In this document: in pieces, positions 46,101 to 56,549 of the stretch | Position numbering within the stretch: position 1 is the first letter of the stretch | Layout of the letters: every line of letters starts with the position of its first letter | Assembly: GCA_019188255.1 (NCBI GenBank) | Contig: JAETXT010000011.1 | Location: forward strand, 1,984,001 to 2,048,000 | Source: Verticillium longisporum | Taxonomy: Eukaryota; Ascomycota; Sordariomycetes; Glomerellales; Plectosphaerellaceae | Length of the DNA stretch: 64,000 nucleotides | Reading direction: 5' to 3' | Notes under the pieces: generated by a model | Databases searched by the model: none | Told to the model about the DNA's origin: nothing | The model's input: only the letters and a program-made list of their open reading frames with translations | Translations under genes and position numbers: made by a program

Positions 46101-48566
46101 ACGGCAATTCTGCGCCTGCGATAACTTGGCTCAGCTCTGAGAAATATATTTGCGGTCCTAAAGCTTCCGTATTCAAGAGCCAAGTGGAGCATGAATGACA
46201 TGAGCCCATCGTCAACGTTGATTTTTGAATTGGTCGCATGATGAGCCAGGTACTTGCGAGCTATGTGTGGTTTCCCCCAGAGAAATGACCGTATCAGAGC
46301 CCACTGGGGCGGCTGTTCTTCTCATGCGAAGCCGTTCATTGGTAGAGAATGGGCTTGGTGGCAGAGGAGAGGGGTAGGGATGTCTAAGTGAGGGCATTCA
46401 TAGCTCGCAACTCCAGCTTTGCCTCTGGGAACCCGTGCACGAGCGCGGGAGTTTCCTAGCTCTGCGATGAGAGAGATGGACCCTCGGTCCTCTACCGAGT
46501 GCATCGAGACACAGAGATTGGTCTTGAAAAGTAAGTAATTCAGGACGTAGTTGATGCCGTTCACTTGTGGCATTGGCTGCTAGAGGAGTATGAACCAAAC
46601 TTCTAATGCCCGTGTCCTTGTACGTCCGCGTGTTTGATGCATTGTAGGGGGCAATTTCCGCAACCCGCATCACAAAATGCTGCGCGTCGTAACCTCAAGT
46701 GTTTGTTCTCTGTTGCATGATTGGTCTCCTTCTGAACCAAATGAGCTGTTGCTTTGGACTTGAACGCCTGGGCTCTCGCACAGCACATAAAGGTGCCGAA
46801 AGAACATTGTTGGACTGATTTGACTCGACACCCTGCTGGTCGTTTGAGCATCATGGCCAGTCAGGTGCCTTGAACGTCGCGCTCGGCATCTATAAAGAAC
46901 AGCTTCGCAGAGTCCGAGAGCTCCGACTTTGCCTCATTTTTTTATCCGACCTTTCCCAGTGTATCGAAGCCTCGAAGCCGGCACACTGCTAGGCTCCTGT
47001 CTCGACCCGTGGTTCGTCGAGACAACGGGCTGGCTACCGTATCGACGAGCGACGCGGGTTCGTCGGAGTGACAGGAGCAGGCTTTCTTTATATAGCCGAC
47101 CTCAGTCTGTTTACGACTTTCGACACGACGCTCTTTACGATGGCAGCTGAGCATGCAGCAAAATCTGAGCATCGTTCTCGGTATGCCGAAGCGACAAGTA
47201 ATTATGCGAGTAGAAAAAGCCGCCCGAAAAACGACGGATAGAGAAGCTGCGTTTCCATACGCTCTCTCGCTGCAACAACGATAGAGCAGGCCAAAAAGAC
47301 CCATCTTATCGACGAACCTCGAATGAATTATCCACGACGTTCTAGGCCGCAATAAATCATGTTCTCTTGAGGAATAGCCGAGATCCGGCCAAAAGTCGGC
47401 ATCGCATGATCTGCGCCATACCTGGACCACTAAAAAAGCTTTGGAGCCCGCGGCCTCATCATCACATCGCTAACCCCTTACCGTCCTCGCGTTATAAGTT
47501 CTTCAGTAGAGGACTTTCATGGATGAAAAGGTGAGCGAAACGAGCTGTGATTCTGTGGCTGCCGCGACACGAAGAAAAAAAAAGTTGAAAAGCAATATAA
47601 AAATGGCACCGAATCTTCAGTCTGCTATCAGAAGAATCCTTATTACCCAGGATTCTAAGAGCTCCGCGACACCGTGGAGCACACACCCACCTTTTCAGGG
47701 GCCACCCGACCGACAGCCGACTTTTCAGAGAAGTCTTGTGCTGTCCAAGGCGCGGCCCTTGGTGGGAGAGGGTTCTTGTTCCCACCCTACGCGAGGCATA
47801 GCCTCTCGCATGGCGCACCGGAAAATGGCACACGAACAAGCGAAGAGATTGACATCACGCCCGCAGGGCCGAGGGAGCATGGAAGGAAAACCCGAGAGAT
47901 GGCAGTGCGCGCAGGGTACGATTGGATGCGTGGGGTGTTCTGGACCGAGAAAGGCGTTGGTCCAGGCTCGCTTGGAGGACGACATACTCAGGAGAATCCC
48001 CAGGCTGACGTACCCCGTTTCTCTACGAGTGTTACTTCTTGATACCGACGATCTCGGCTAGTGATCGCCTGATCGGTGATTTGCTTGTTTGATAGCCACG
48101 GGAAGCTTGCGCCAGGGAATCCCTCAGATAGCAACAAGGATTCGTGTGACAGATTCAATTGCTATCGGTGATTGGCGAATTGTCGACAGTGTGCACGTGA
48201 AGTCGGGAGCACAGTCACTTGAGTGCAACCTCATCCTTGTTGACTGTTGTATTGGCGATGGAGTTTCGGCATCGCGAGCTCGACATCGTAGCACCCCCTG
48301 TCAGCCTTGCAAGAACGCAAAAACCACGCCTCCATTGTCTGTCATTCAGTGAAGTGGAGGACCCACGCTTATGTCATCGGAGTGACGTGCAGGGTCACCA
48401 CGATCTGACGATCTGGAGGGGCAGCAAGCTCGCTTCGCAATCGCGTCCTCCAGCATCCTCTAACCTCACGACACGCCACCCAATTGCGAAGGCAGAAAAG
48501 AAAGAGAGAGAAAACAACAAAAGGGGATCCCCAAGAACCCCCCCAAAAAGCAAACAAAACGCGAAA
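46101..48566. other. Gene-poor stretch, 2.5 kb
   Basis: Frames of 160-180 codons at 46942-47430 (minus) and 47519-48061 (plus) lack recognisable motifs and compete with each other in several frames. I leave them uncalled. The last 100 bp before 48566 are A-rich, which is typical of a 5' UTR for the downstream gene. Confidence 0.45.
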
Positions 48567-49238
48567 ATGCCAAAAAAACTCTCCAAACACCCCGCCGCCA
48601 GCAGCACAACAACCCTCTCGACAACAGCCTCCTCGACCCCGCCCTCGACGCCAGCCATCCTCTCCGACGGCCTGCCGCTGCCGACCCTCATCGTCTTCGA
48701 CCTAGACTACACCCTCTGGCCCTTCTGGATCGACACGCACGTGGCGCCGCCCCTCAAGGCCGACGCCGCGCACACGTCGGCCACGGACCGCCACGGCGAC
48801 GCCTACGCCTTCTACCCCGACGTCCCCGCCATCCTCGCGGCGCTGCCGCGCGCCGGCGTCCGCACCGCCGTCGCCTCGCGCACCCACGCGCCGGACCTCG
48901 CGCGCGACCTGCTGCGCATGCTGCACATCTCACCTGTGCCGCCGGGCGACGAGGCCGAGGGGGCCGGCAGCAGCAGAAAGAAGGACAAGCCGAGAAAGGC
49001 GGTCGAGTTTTTTGACGGCGGGCTCGAGATGTATCCCAGCACCAAGATACGACACTTTGAGGCGATACGCAAGAGGACGGGGGTCGCGTATGAGGAGATG
49101 CTCTTCTTTGACGACGAGAGCCGGAATCGGGATACTGAGTCGTTGGGTGTCACAATGTACCTCGTGCGCGACGGCACGGGGTGGGCGGAGATTGAGAAGG
49201 GCATTCTCGAGTGGCGCAAACGACGGGGAGTTGCATGA
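48567..49238 (+). CDS. MDP-1-like HAD-family phosphatase
   Basis: A magnesium-dependent phosphatase of the HAD superfamily, similar to MDP-1, which acts on phosphotyrosine or sugar phosphates in vitro. A single exon of 223 residues. After a Ser/Thr/Pro-rich start, motif I is VFDLDYTLWPFWIDTHV, with the nucleophile Asp45 and acid/base Asp47 in DLDYT; the W-P-F-W following is typical of MDP-1. Motif II is AVASRTHAP, motif III the lysine in MYPSTKIRHF, and motif IV LFFDDESRN. An insert with GSSRKKDKPRK sits before motif III. The start is the ATG at 48567 after an A-rich leader; upstream in-frame ATGs (48219) would add a basic, non-conserved segment. Physiological substrate unknown. Confidence 0.9.
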   Translation: MPKKLSKHPAASSTTTLSTTASSTPPSTPAILSDGLPLPTLIVFDLDYTLWPFWIDTHVAPPLKADAAHTSATDRHGDAYAFYPDVPAILAALPRAGVRTAVASRTHAPDLARDLLRMLHISPVPPGDEAEGAGSSRKKDKPRKAVEFFDGGLEMYPSTKIRHFEAIRKRTGVAYEEMLFFDDESRNRDTESLGVTMYLVRDGTGWAEIEKGILEWRKRRGVA

Positions 49239-49614
49239 TGTTCCTGGCACGTACTTATAGACACGAGTGAACGATAGTACAGCACTTGGACCACTGCTTG
49301 TAGACAAAGTGGTATGTATTGGGAGAGGGGGGCGATTGGCCCGGATGATGATCATCATAGCCATGAAAGGCGAGAGCGAGCGCCTATGTACAGAACACTA
49401 TTTCGTGACAGAGCCCATGCAGTGAAGAATAGAGAAAAAAAATGTAAAAAGAACTCCAGCCACCCCACGCCTTCCCTCGGTGTATGCTCCGACAAACACG
49501 CCGCCAGCAGGTATCTAAATTTTGGAAACACAATTCGCTGACATGCCACAACCAAGCCTCAGCCCAACAAACATTTCGACGGTGAGAGTGCCGCCGCAGA
49601 CCAGATACACACCT
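49239..49614. other. Intergenic, convergent 3' ends
   Basis: This 376-bp gap between the phosphatase and the CRAL-TRIO gene holds UTR-like sequence only. Confidence 0.6.
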
Positions 49615-50929
49615 CTATGCCGCCGCCGTGGACGGCGCAAGCGGTGGCGCCATCTCGGGCTGGTGCCTTTTTTCGTCTGTAACCGAGAGGCCCTCGACGC
49701 CGGCTGCCACGTCGTCGACGATGGGCGCACCGTTCTCCCTCGGCGCTGACGCCTCCTCCTCCTCGTCAGCGGTAGGCCACGTCTTGGCGACGGAGCAGAT
49801 GACCTCGTCGCGCAGGGCGCCACTGGAGGCGCCGAGACCGACGCACTCGACACGCGTGCCGTCGGCCGTGTCGCGCCAGATCATGGGCCCCGAGCCAAAG
49901 CCCGTGTGGCCGTTCTCCCAGCGCAGGTTGCCGTCCCAGACGGGGTCGTTGACGGGCATGTCGCCAAACTGGTAGGCGAGGCGGCCGCCGTACTTGGTGG
50001 GTATGTTGGCCGGATCGATGTAGGCCTCGAGCGTGGGCTTCACCTCGGCCTCGCTGAGGATGAAAATCTTGGAGACGGTGATGGGGTCGAACCAGCGCTT
50101 GACCCAGCCCCAGACGGTGGTGAAGAAGGACGGGGCGCCAATGACGAAGATGCGATCGAGCGTCTCGGGGTAGTGGGCCGTGGCGAGCTGGCTCGCGGCC
50201 TGCATGTGGTTCTTGAGGTTCCAGAACTGGCGCAGCGAGACGCCGTGAATGTCGACAATGTTGGTGCTCATGGTGATCGGGGTGCCGGGGAACTCGCGGT
50301 CCTGCAGCTGGGTGCAGAAGGGCATGTTGAAGCGCGTCAGGTTCTCGTAGAGGGCGAAGAGGCGCACGAGGCCCTGGGGCGTGCGGCCGTCGGACTTGGC
50401 CTGCGAGATGGCCTTGCCGTCCTTGCCCTGCTTCTCGTAGTCGGCGACGGCCTTGGCGTCGAGGGTGCGGATCTCAAAGACGTAGAGGGGGATGCCGCGG
50501 CGGTCGCATCGGCCGGTCCACTGCGGGTAGAGGCGGCGCGAGGCGTCGTAGGCTGGCAGCTCGATCGTCTTGTAGAGGAGGTCAATATCGTTGGCGGCGC
50601 GCCACGCTTCCGTGTCGGCGAACTGGGTGAGGGCGTCGGCGGGGTGCCAGCGGCGGGCGCGCAGGTAGCGGCTAGGGTTCGTGTCAGTGTGTGCGGCACA
50701 CGGGGCAGACGGCGCGAGAGAGGACTCACAGCAGCGTGGGGTCATCGTGCGAGGCTGGTGGGCCTGGCGTGTAGAGGCCGCGTTCCTGCAGCAGCTTCTT
50801 GAAGGCGACGAGCTGGGCGTCCTGGTGCTCGGTCAAGTGGCCGAGATGACCGGCCGGGTAGGCGCCGTCGACTGTGGACACATTGGAGGGGATGGGCTGG
50901 ATGGGTTGGGCGAGGTTGGCTTCGCTCAT
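49615..50929 (-). CDS. CRAL-TRIO (Sec14-like) lipid-transfer protein
   Basis: Two exons (50929-50730 and 50671-49615) around a 58-bp intron (GTGAGT donor, CCCTAG acceptor) give 418 residues. The intron falls inside the CRAL-TRIO N-terminal motif: PTLLRYLRARRWHPADAL only reads through once it is removed. The lipid-binding domain follows with PQWTGRCDRRGIPLYVFEI, TNIVDIHGVSLRQFWNL, HYPETLDRIFVIGAPSFFTTVWGWVKRWFDPITVSKI and the closing IPTKYGGRLAYQFGDM. These proteins carry phosphatidylinositol or other lipids between membranes. The C-terminal 100 residues form a GOLD-like beta segment plus an acidic, disordered tail. No signal peptide; cytosolic. Confidence 0.92.
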
Positions 50930-51649
50930 GGTGGGCGAGTTGTGTGTGACGCTGCAACGTGGAGGGCGGGTGAATAGGGACCTTGGGGAGGCGGGTAGGT
51001 ATGCACGTTGTGTGGGACGGCGAGGGGTAGGTGTCGCCGATCGGAGAGAGGTCGTACAGATGGATGTGTGTTTGCTTCCTGTGGTAGCAAGCAAGAGTAG
51101 GAAATCTGATGAGGATGAAATAAAAAAAGGACGGAAGAGAGGCCCGGCGCGTCGGCAGCAACAAAGGGGTGTGGTTGGCGGTCCGGTTGAGTACGCTGCC
51201 GTGGAGAGGTCAGGTAAGGTAAAAAGGCAGGGTAGCTCTGTTCCCCGGAGGCGGGTAGGTGAAGTCATCGGGTCATCCGTCATCGTTGACCATCGAAAGC
51301 AACGCAGAAAAAAGAGGCCAGCCCTGTCCATTCAGACGGGGCGCCGGATGACTCGGGGCCTAAGACGGGACCGCCGCATCCCTGATCCTGGTGCTGGGGC
51401 CTTGCTGCTTCTGGCGATGGTGTCATGCGACCCTCGTCTGCCTTGTATCGACTTGACTGGCGGCGTGGTGGTGAAGGCCTTGGCGGGCAGATCGCTTTCT
51501 CGCCTTGTGACTGCACGGCAGGTGCGCCACCTGACAGCGGGTTTTGGCCGAGCGTTCCATCGCTTCGGCACTTCATCGTTAACTTGGAATGCAGAGTTTT
51601 GGGATTGTGAACTCCAGCCGACGCATCCTCATGTTGTGTTTTCGGAGCC

Positions 51650-51699
51650 AGCGGCACTTGATGCTGTCGCGGCAAGCGGCACTTGATGCTGTCGCGGCA
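51650..51699. repeat. 25-bp perfect tandem duplication
   Basis: The block starting AGCGGCACTTGATGCTGTCG occurs twice back to back (51650-51674, 51675-51699). Confidence 0.85.
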
Positions 51700-51993
51700 T
51701 AGAATGGAAGTCGGTGGAATACCTTCCCTCGCCGAACCGCTGACTAAATCGTCATGACTAGGAGATTAGTGGCGCTGCCCGCTGGAGCCACCACTGACTT
51801 TTAGCGCTTTAGCGCCGGGAACACACCCACAGCACACACACCTCAGTTCGCCGTGGGAGTTTTGCATCACCCTTTTTTCGTTTCTTTTCCCACGCTGACA
51901 TCAGAGACATGATTTTTTTTACTCTTGGATGACTTGGTCCTACCACACCGCTTGGAACCCTCCAGGTTCTCGCTCCTTCAGCCTGACAACAAT

Positions 51994-52090
51994 GGAGGCA
52001 GGAACCTGCAGGCTGGAGGCAGGAACCTGTAGGCTGCAGGCAGGAACCTGTCGGCTGCAGGCAGGAACCTGTCGGCTGCAGGCAGGAAGG
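51994..52090. repeat. 21-bp minisatellite, 4.6 copies
   Basis: The unit is approximately GCAGGCAGGAACCTGTCGGC plus T. The last two full copies are identical and the first two differ by one to three bases. Confidence 0.9.
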
Positions 52091-52919
52091 TCCAGACCCC
52101 GTTCGATGCACAATTGGAACATTGGCATATGGAAACGTAGCCGGCGCTTGCTTTTCGACGTCTTGGCCCCATCTCGTGGCCTCCATCCATCAATCACAGA
52201 ACTTGGCCAAGACTGTACCAGTTGGCATTGTTGGCCATCGAGCTAAAGGCAGGCAGACACGCCAGGCACCTCTCTCAAGACCCGAGCACTAGCTTCAACG
52301 GCATGCGAAAACTTTCCAGCGGCGAAAAGCCCGGACGTGCATTGGACAACACACTCTGCGCTCCCGGCCCATCTTCGACGGCCTCTCGTCACCCCGTCTC
52401 CGACTCGGACGTTCGCGGCAGCCAAATCTCCGTCGCTGGCCCCGCTCCCGCCGCGGATCCCTCTTGCTTCCTCCAGACCCGGAAAACTCGTCAACTGGGC
52501 TTCCCCGGTTCCGTCCGAATCTACCCTCATGACATACATTCATGTACTACAGTGACATGGGTCTCATCTTCATATCAAAAAGAAAACACATCTCCCTATT
52601 GACCCCCACGTGCACCTTTTGACTGTCATCTTCTCGTCCTGCGAAAAGTGGGCAGACCGGCCGACCAGCCACAAAACACAAGTCTGCATCTGGAATGCTC
52701 CAAAGCTTGCATTCGTTGCCTTGCGCAGCCTGCTGCGCATGGCTTGTTTGCATCTGACGTGGCTCATACTCGTTGATTGGATGCCTGCTCTACGAAAAGA
52801 CGGCAATTGATCGCTCAATACAATGCTCGAATCTCGGAGAACCACAATGTCCATCTTCTGATGTTCCTCTCACGCATCTCAGATTATGGAAAATCGTTTG
52901 GATCGAGAAACATCACTGA

Positions 52920-53520
52920 CTACTGACGGCTAGCCGCAATGGGCGTCTGGGGGGTGCTCAGGTACGCAGAGCTGGACACCCTTTTCGAGGTGGTGCACCA
53001 GAGTTCGGAGGCAGCGCTTATGAGACCGGCAAAAGGGTTATGACCTCCCCTCAGCTGACCGGTTGATCGCAGACTTGATGAGAAATCGCCTCGCGTCTTT
53101 AAACTCGGCAGTCGAATATGGCGTCGCAATCAAGATGCAGTCCTGAGCGATCAGTCGTCTCAGACCAGTATCCCCTGCAAAAGCGGCAACATTTTCATCT
53201 TGAAAGATCCTTTCTTGAGTCATGCTACGAACAGACAGCATGCGCTATAGGTTGATCATCTCAGCGACATTATTCCGCTGAACAGCACCGACGAGCGAGT
53301 GCCCCTGAAACGGAGACGCCCATCCCCGGCAGACAGCACGAGCATCAGACTTCAGGGGGATGATGCCGCCCAGAATCGTGAACAGCAATTCAGACCGCGC
53401 AAACTTTCGAAGAGAAGCGACTGGCTTACCTCGGCCGATCCTGGGCAGGCACTTGGCTGGGAAGGGCGGAGAAGGCGGTTTCAGATGTGATGAGAGGAGC
53501 CGACGAGGTATTGCCATCAG
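52920..53520 (-). other. Possible decayed coding fragment, unidentified
   Basis: Three consecutive minus-strand pieces in shifting frames read like protein: LLFTILGGIIPLKSDARAVC, FAGDTGLRRLIAQDCILIAT and FAGLISAASELWCTTSKRV, each ending in a stop. The continuity suggests a gene broken by frameshifts or stops, but I cannot name a family. Confidence 0.25.
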
Positions 53521-53539
53521 AAAAGGGACCTTTCAGGCA

Positions 53540-54652
53540 CCTTTCAGGCAAGCCGCCGCCCGGTACGATTCAAGCGATTTCTCGCAATGCCTCGAGCTTC
53601 TCGAGCTCGTAGAGGCGTACTATCCCGGGAACGGCGCAACGGCAACGGCAATCAACCGTACCAAGGCGTGACTGCGCGAGAGGCGTCTGGGAACATAGGA
53701 CTTTCGCCGCTTGTACAAGCAGGCCAAGGCAACGCCTCCACTGATCGACTGCACCGCGTTCTCTGTACTGGTCGAAGTACACGTCTCGCCGGGACAGCCA
53801 CGAGGACTGTTTATCAAAGTTCCAGTCTGGGCCGGGCAGTAAGTGCTCTGCGAAAATGCTTCCGTCTATAACTTCATGTACGACGAGCGTCCGAAGACGC
53901 CCTCGGTCCTCGTGAGCTCGAGTGCGCATACGACCATTGAAGGTGGTCACGTTCTCCTCCTCGCCCAGCTCACGCATAAGCTATACCATAGCCCCAAAGC
54001 GCTGCGCGAGTACAATGAATTATACCACGGACGTTATGATGCTATGGAGGTGCTGTAGATAGAAGGAAATCCTGTAGTTGATTTGTGAGTCAAGCTGAAT
54101 GCTCCGACCTTTGCTCAGTACTTACGCAAAGGTGTCGATCTGACGAGTTCTTCGGCTAGATGCTTCGTTGAAGAGACCCAATCCGCAAACCTCTACGGGT
54201 CTGGACGGACATTTCGTGAGGTATTCTCAGATGCTTTAAAGCCTTCAGGGGCATGGAGAGCTGGCCGCGGCACATGAGGGATATGGCTTATGGCCTGGCG
54301 CATCAACCACTCCTTCATTGGCAAAATGATCATCATCCGCACCGGAAGTGATATCAAAGCGGGCAGCGAGCTCACTTTCGGCTTTAAAAGCACAACCTTC
54401 ATAGAGACGTACGAGGATGTCCAGCAGGCCCTCCGTTCCTGGCACTTCACTTGCAATCGTGGCTTGTGCGCGGTCAAGCAGGTGACTTCGACGGAGGAGC
54501 TCGACCGACGCAGGGGTTTCCTTGAAGTGCTGGACGGCGTCCTAGATGGGGACTATGGGCCGCCCAATGTCGCCATTGCGAAGCGTTCACTCCTCGACTT
54601 TGAGAAGACGTATCGGCCGATGTCGCCGAGCTTCACACTGATCTATCTGTGA
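53540..54652 (+). pseudogene. TPR-SET domain methyltransferase pseudogene
   Basis: Relic of a fungal TPR/SET-domain protein, a family with an N-terminal tetratricopeptide part and a SET lysine-methyltransferase domain. All conserved pieces lie in one frame but are cut by stops at 53669, 53696, 53840, 54056, 54086 and 54275. Recognisable parts are FRQAAARYDSSDFSQCLELL (TPR end), DFRRLYKQAKATPPLIDC, VEVHVSPGQPRGLFIKV (SET start), LCENASVYNF, and then RINHSFIGKMIIIRTGSDIK and AGSELTFGF (SET end), with a degenerate post-SET CNRGLC. Compared with the family pattern NHSCxxNCRRSFIGDM, about eight residues including the invariant NHSC-x-x-N part are missing. The decay is by substitutions plus one in-frame loss, not frameshifts. 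The gene's true 5' part is not visible. Confidence 0.75.
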
Positions 54653-55563
54653 GACGAATGTCTCGGCTTGGGGCCGCCATACACGCAGCAGACAACAAAC
54701 CGAAGGAGGCGATTGACATGTTCCTCAAAGGACTCGGGACAACCGGTCCAAGATTAAAGCGACCCTCCCGGGGAAGGCTGGGGGGCTGCCTGACTTAAGA
54801 ATCTCAAGGTGGAGCTGCGTCAACTACGGCATGATCTGGGTTTTCTTTCGTCTTTTCTTCTTGTACGAGCGACTTGCTCCTCAGATATCTGATATCATAC
54901 AGTGTCACATGCGAACGGCCTACAGCCTTGTGATGGGTGAGCGAGAAATATTCTATGATGAGTCCCCACAGCTAGCTTGAAAGGGATAGGGATGGTAACG
55001 AGCAGCCCCCTGACAAGAAAAATTACAGTTTAACAAGACGGTGTGCTGATCCAGCCCGCTATTGAGGGTACTAACAAGTCTTTCGTCTTCTGTCCAGGTA
55101 GCCTGGCCCGCTGATCTTCAATGGGGTGTCTTTGGCTTGTCCCTGGTGCTTCCGGGGCTCCATCCGCACTGTCCCTTATCACTATAACACCTCGAAGCTA
55201 TTGATCGTGGCTAGTTCGAAAAGTCACAATCCTGGCCTCACAAGCATCTTCAGCTGGAGCTACATCCCGTCTACAGACCATGAAGAGGTGCCGTTTGATT
55301 GCCAATCTGTGGACTTCTGATGGTGCTTCTATGGCACGGCCCTGTACTCGCTGTTGGCCATAAGACGTCGGGAAGAAATACCAAGCTCCCTGTTGGAACT
55401 GGGCGCCGATACCGACTTGTAGGTGCTGCTGAAGTCCGCAATCAACTGCACATGGCCAAACACAGAAGTAGTTACAGAAAAGGGTGAACAGCCTTTCGCC
55501 CGGCGTACCTACTCAAGGCTCACAAAGTGCGATTGGTAAAGGTACTTAAAAGAGCACTGCACC
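54653..55563. other. Intergenic
   Basis: This 911-bp gap between the SET relic and the NmrA-like gene holds short frames only; nothing is recognised. Confidence 0.55.
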
Positions 55564-56549
55564 CTAGCTTGCCACGCGGGCGACCGATTCTCTGACGGCC
55601 TGATCCAGACTCCGGCGCTTCAGGCCCAAATTCTCATCCCAAAGTCCCCAAGGCCTGTTATCGCCCAGACCCCGTTTGCCCAAAGCCCCAGCACGTGTGA
55701 ACTCTACTATAGCCATATGATCACCCTCTGCGGTTCGTCTTTCGCCTGAAGCAAGCACATCTTCTGACTTGAGGTGCTCAACGCTCCAACTTTCGCCCCG
55801 GACCTCCTCGAGCGTTTTCAAAACCTCCAGCTGGGTGACGTTGAATTCACCAATGAAAACGTACTGGTTCTTTGTCTCATCTGGCCGTTCAAGACACGCA
55901 AGGACGGCCTTGGCGATGTACGCAAGGGTGGATGCTGTGAAGACAGTGGTGCCGCCGTCGATGAGACCCACTGTCCTTGTCAAAATGTTGAAGCCTATGA
56001 AGCCGCTATCGAGGGCCCAGTCGAAGAAGGCACCGGTGACGATACTCGTCCACGATATTTGTGATTCTTTCGTCTTGAGATAATCAACGGCGGCCGTCTT
56101 GAGAGGCAAGATAGCTTGATTCAATGCGGCAAATGCGGCATCCCGCGACGGGGGACCGAACTCGCTGGGCAGGAATCTCTTGACACCCGCCGCGATGGCG
56201 GCATCGACCAAGATGTTTTGGTCGCCCGCTGCGAGTCCGGTGACCATGCTGATGACGACGTCTTGGCCTTCCATGGAGCGTTGAAGCTCTGTCACATTGG
56301 TGTAATCCGCCTTGTGTACCTTGACGCTCTCGGGAAAGAGCGACTTGGATTCCTTGCGGGTCAAGATGCTGACTTTGGAACGTCCGGCATCAAGGAACGC
56401 CTGCAGCACTGGCACACGAAGGTTGCCGCCGGCCTCAGAAGAAAGTCAGCTCGTTCTTCATTCCATAGAGTAATTCGGCGCCGGATTGCGGTTGTAGTGC
56501 GGGAGAGAAAGTTTACTCCGATCAAAAGGACGTTTTCGAAGGATGCCAT
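55564..56549 (-). CDS. NmrA-like / isoflavone-reductase-family oxidoreductase
   Basis: Two exons: 56549-56517, encoding 11 residues, and 56433-55564, separated by an 83-bp intron (GTAAAC donor, CTGAG acceptor), giving 300 residues. Only the spliced form creates the dinucleotide-binding start FENVLLIGAGGNLRVPVLQA, with GxGGxxR at residues 11-17. Further family marks are VSILTRKES (NADPH-side basic residues), VVISMVTGLAAGDQNILVDAA, GVKRFLPSEFGPP and the substrate-domain piece WTSIVTGAFFDW. Members act as NAD(P)H-dependent reductases or as redox-sensing regulators; the sequence does not decide which. The short first exon and a non-CAG acceptor make the start slightly less certain than the rest. 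Confidence 0.88.

Larger units (their letters stand above)
50930..52919. other. Intergenic with two minisatellites
   Basis: About 2 kb upstream of the CRAL-TRIO gene. It contains a 25-bp direct repeat (51650-51699) and a 21-bp tandem repeat (51994-52090). A plus-strand frame from 50874 to 51686 is an alternative frame without recognisable content. Confidence 0.5.

Noticed and set aside
47519..48061. 180-codon plus-strand frame
   Set aside because: Basic, low-information composition, with competing frames of similar length in the same place and no family features.
51994..52090. A CRISPR-like array
   Set aside because: The units abut with no unique spacers and the genome is eukaryotic; it is a minisatellite.
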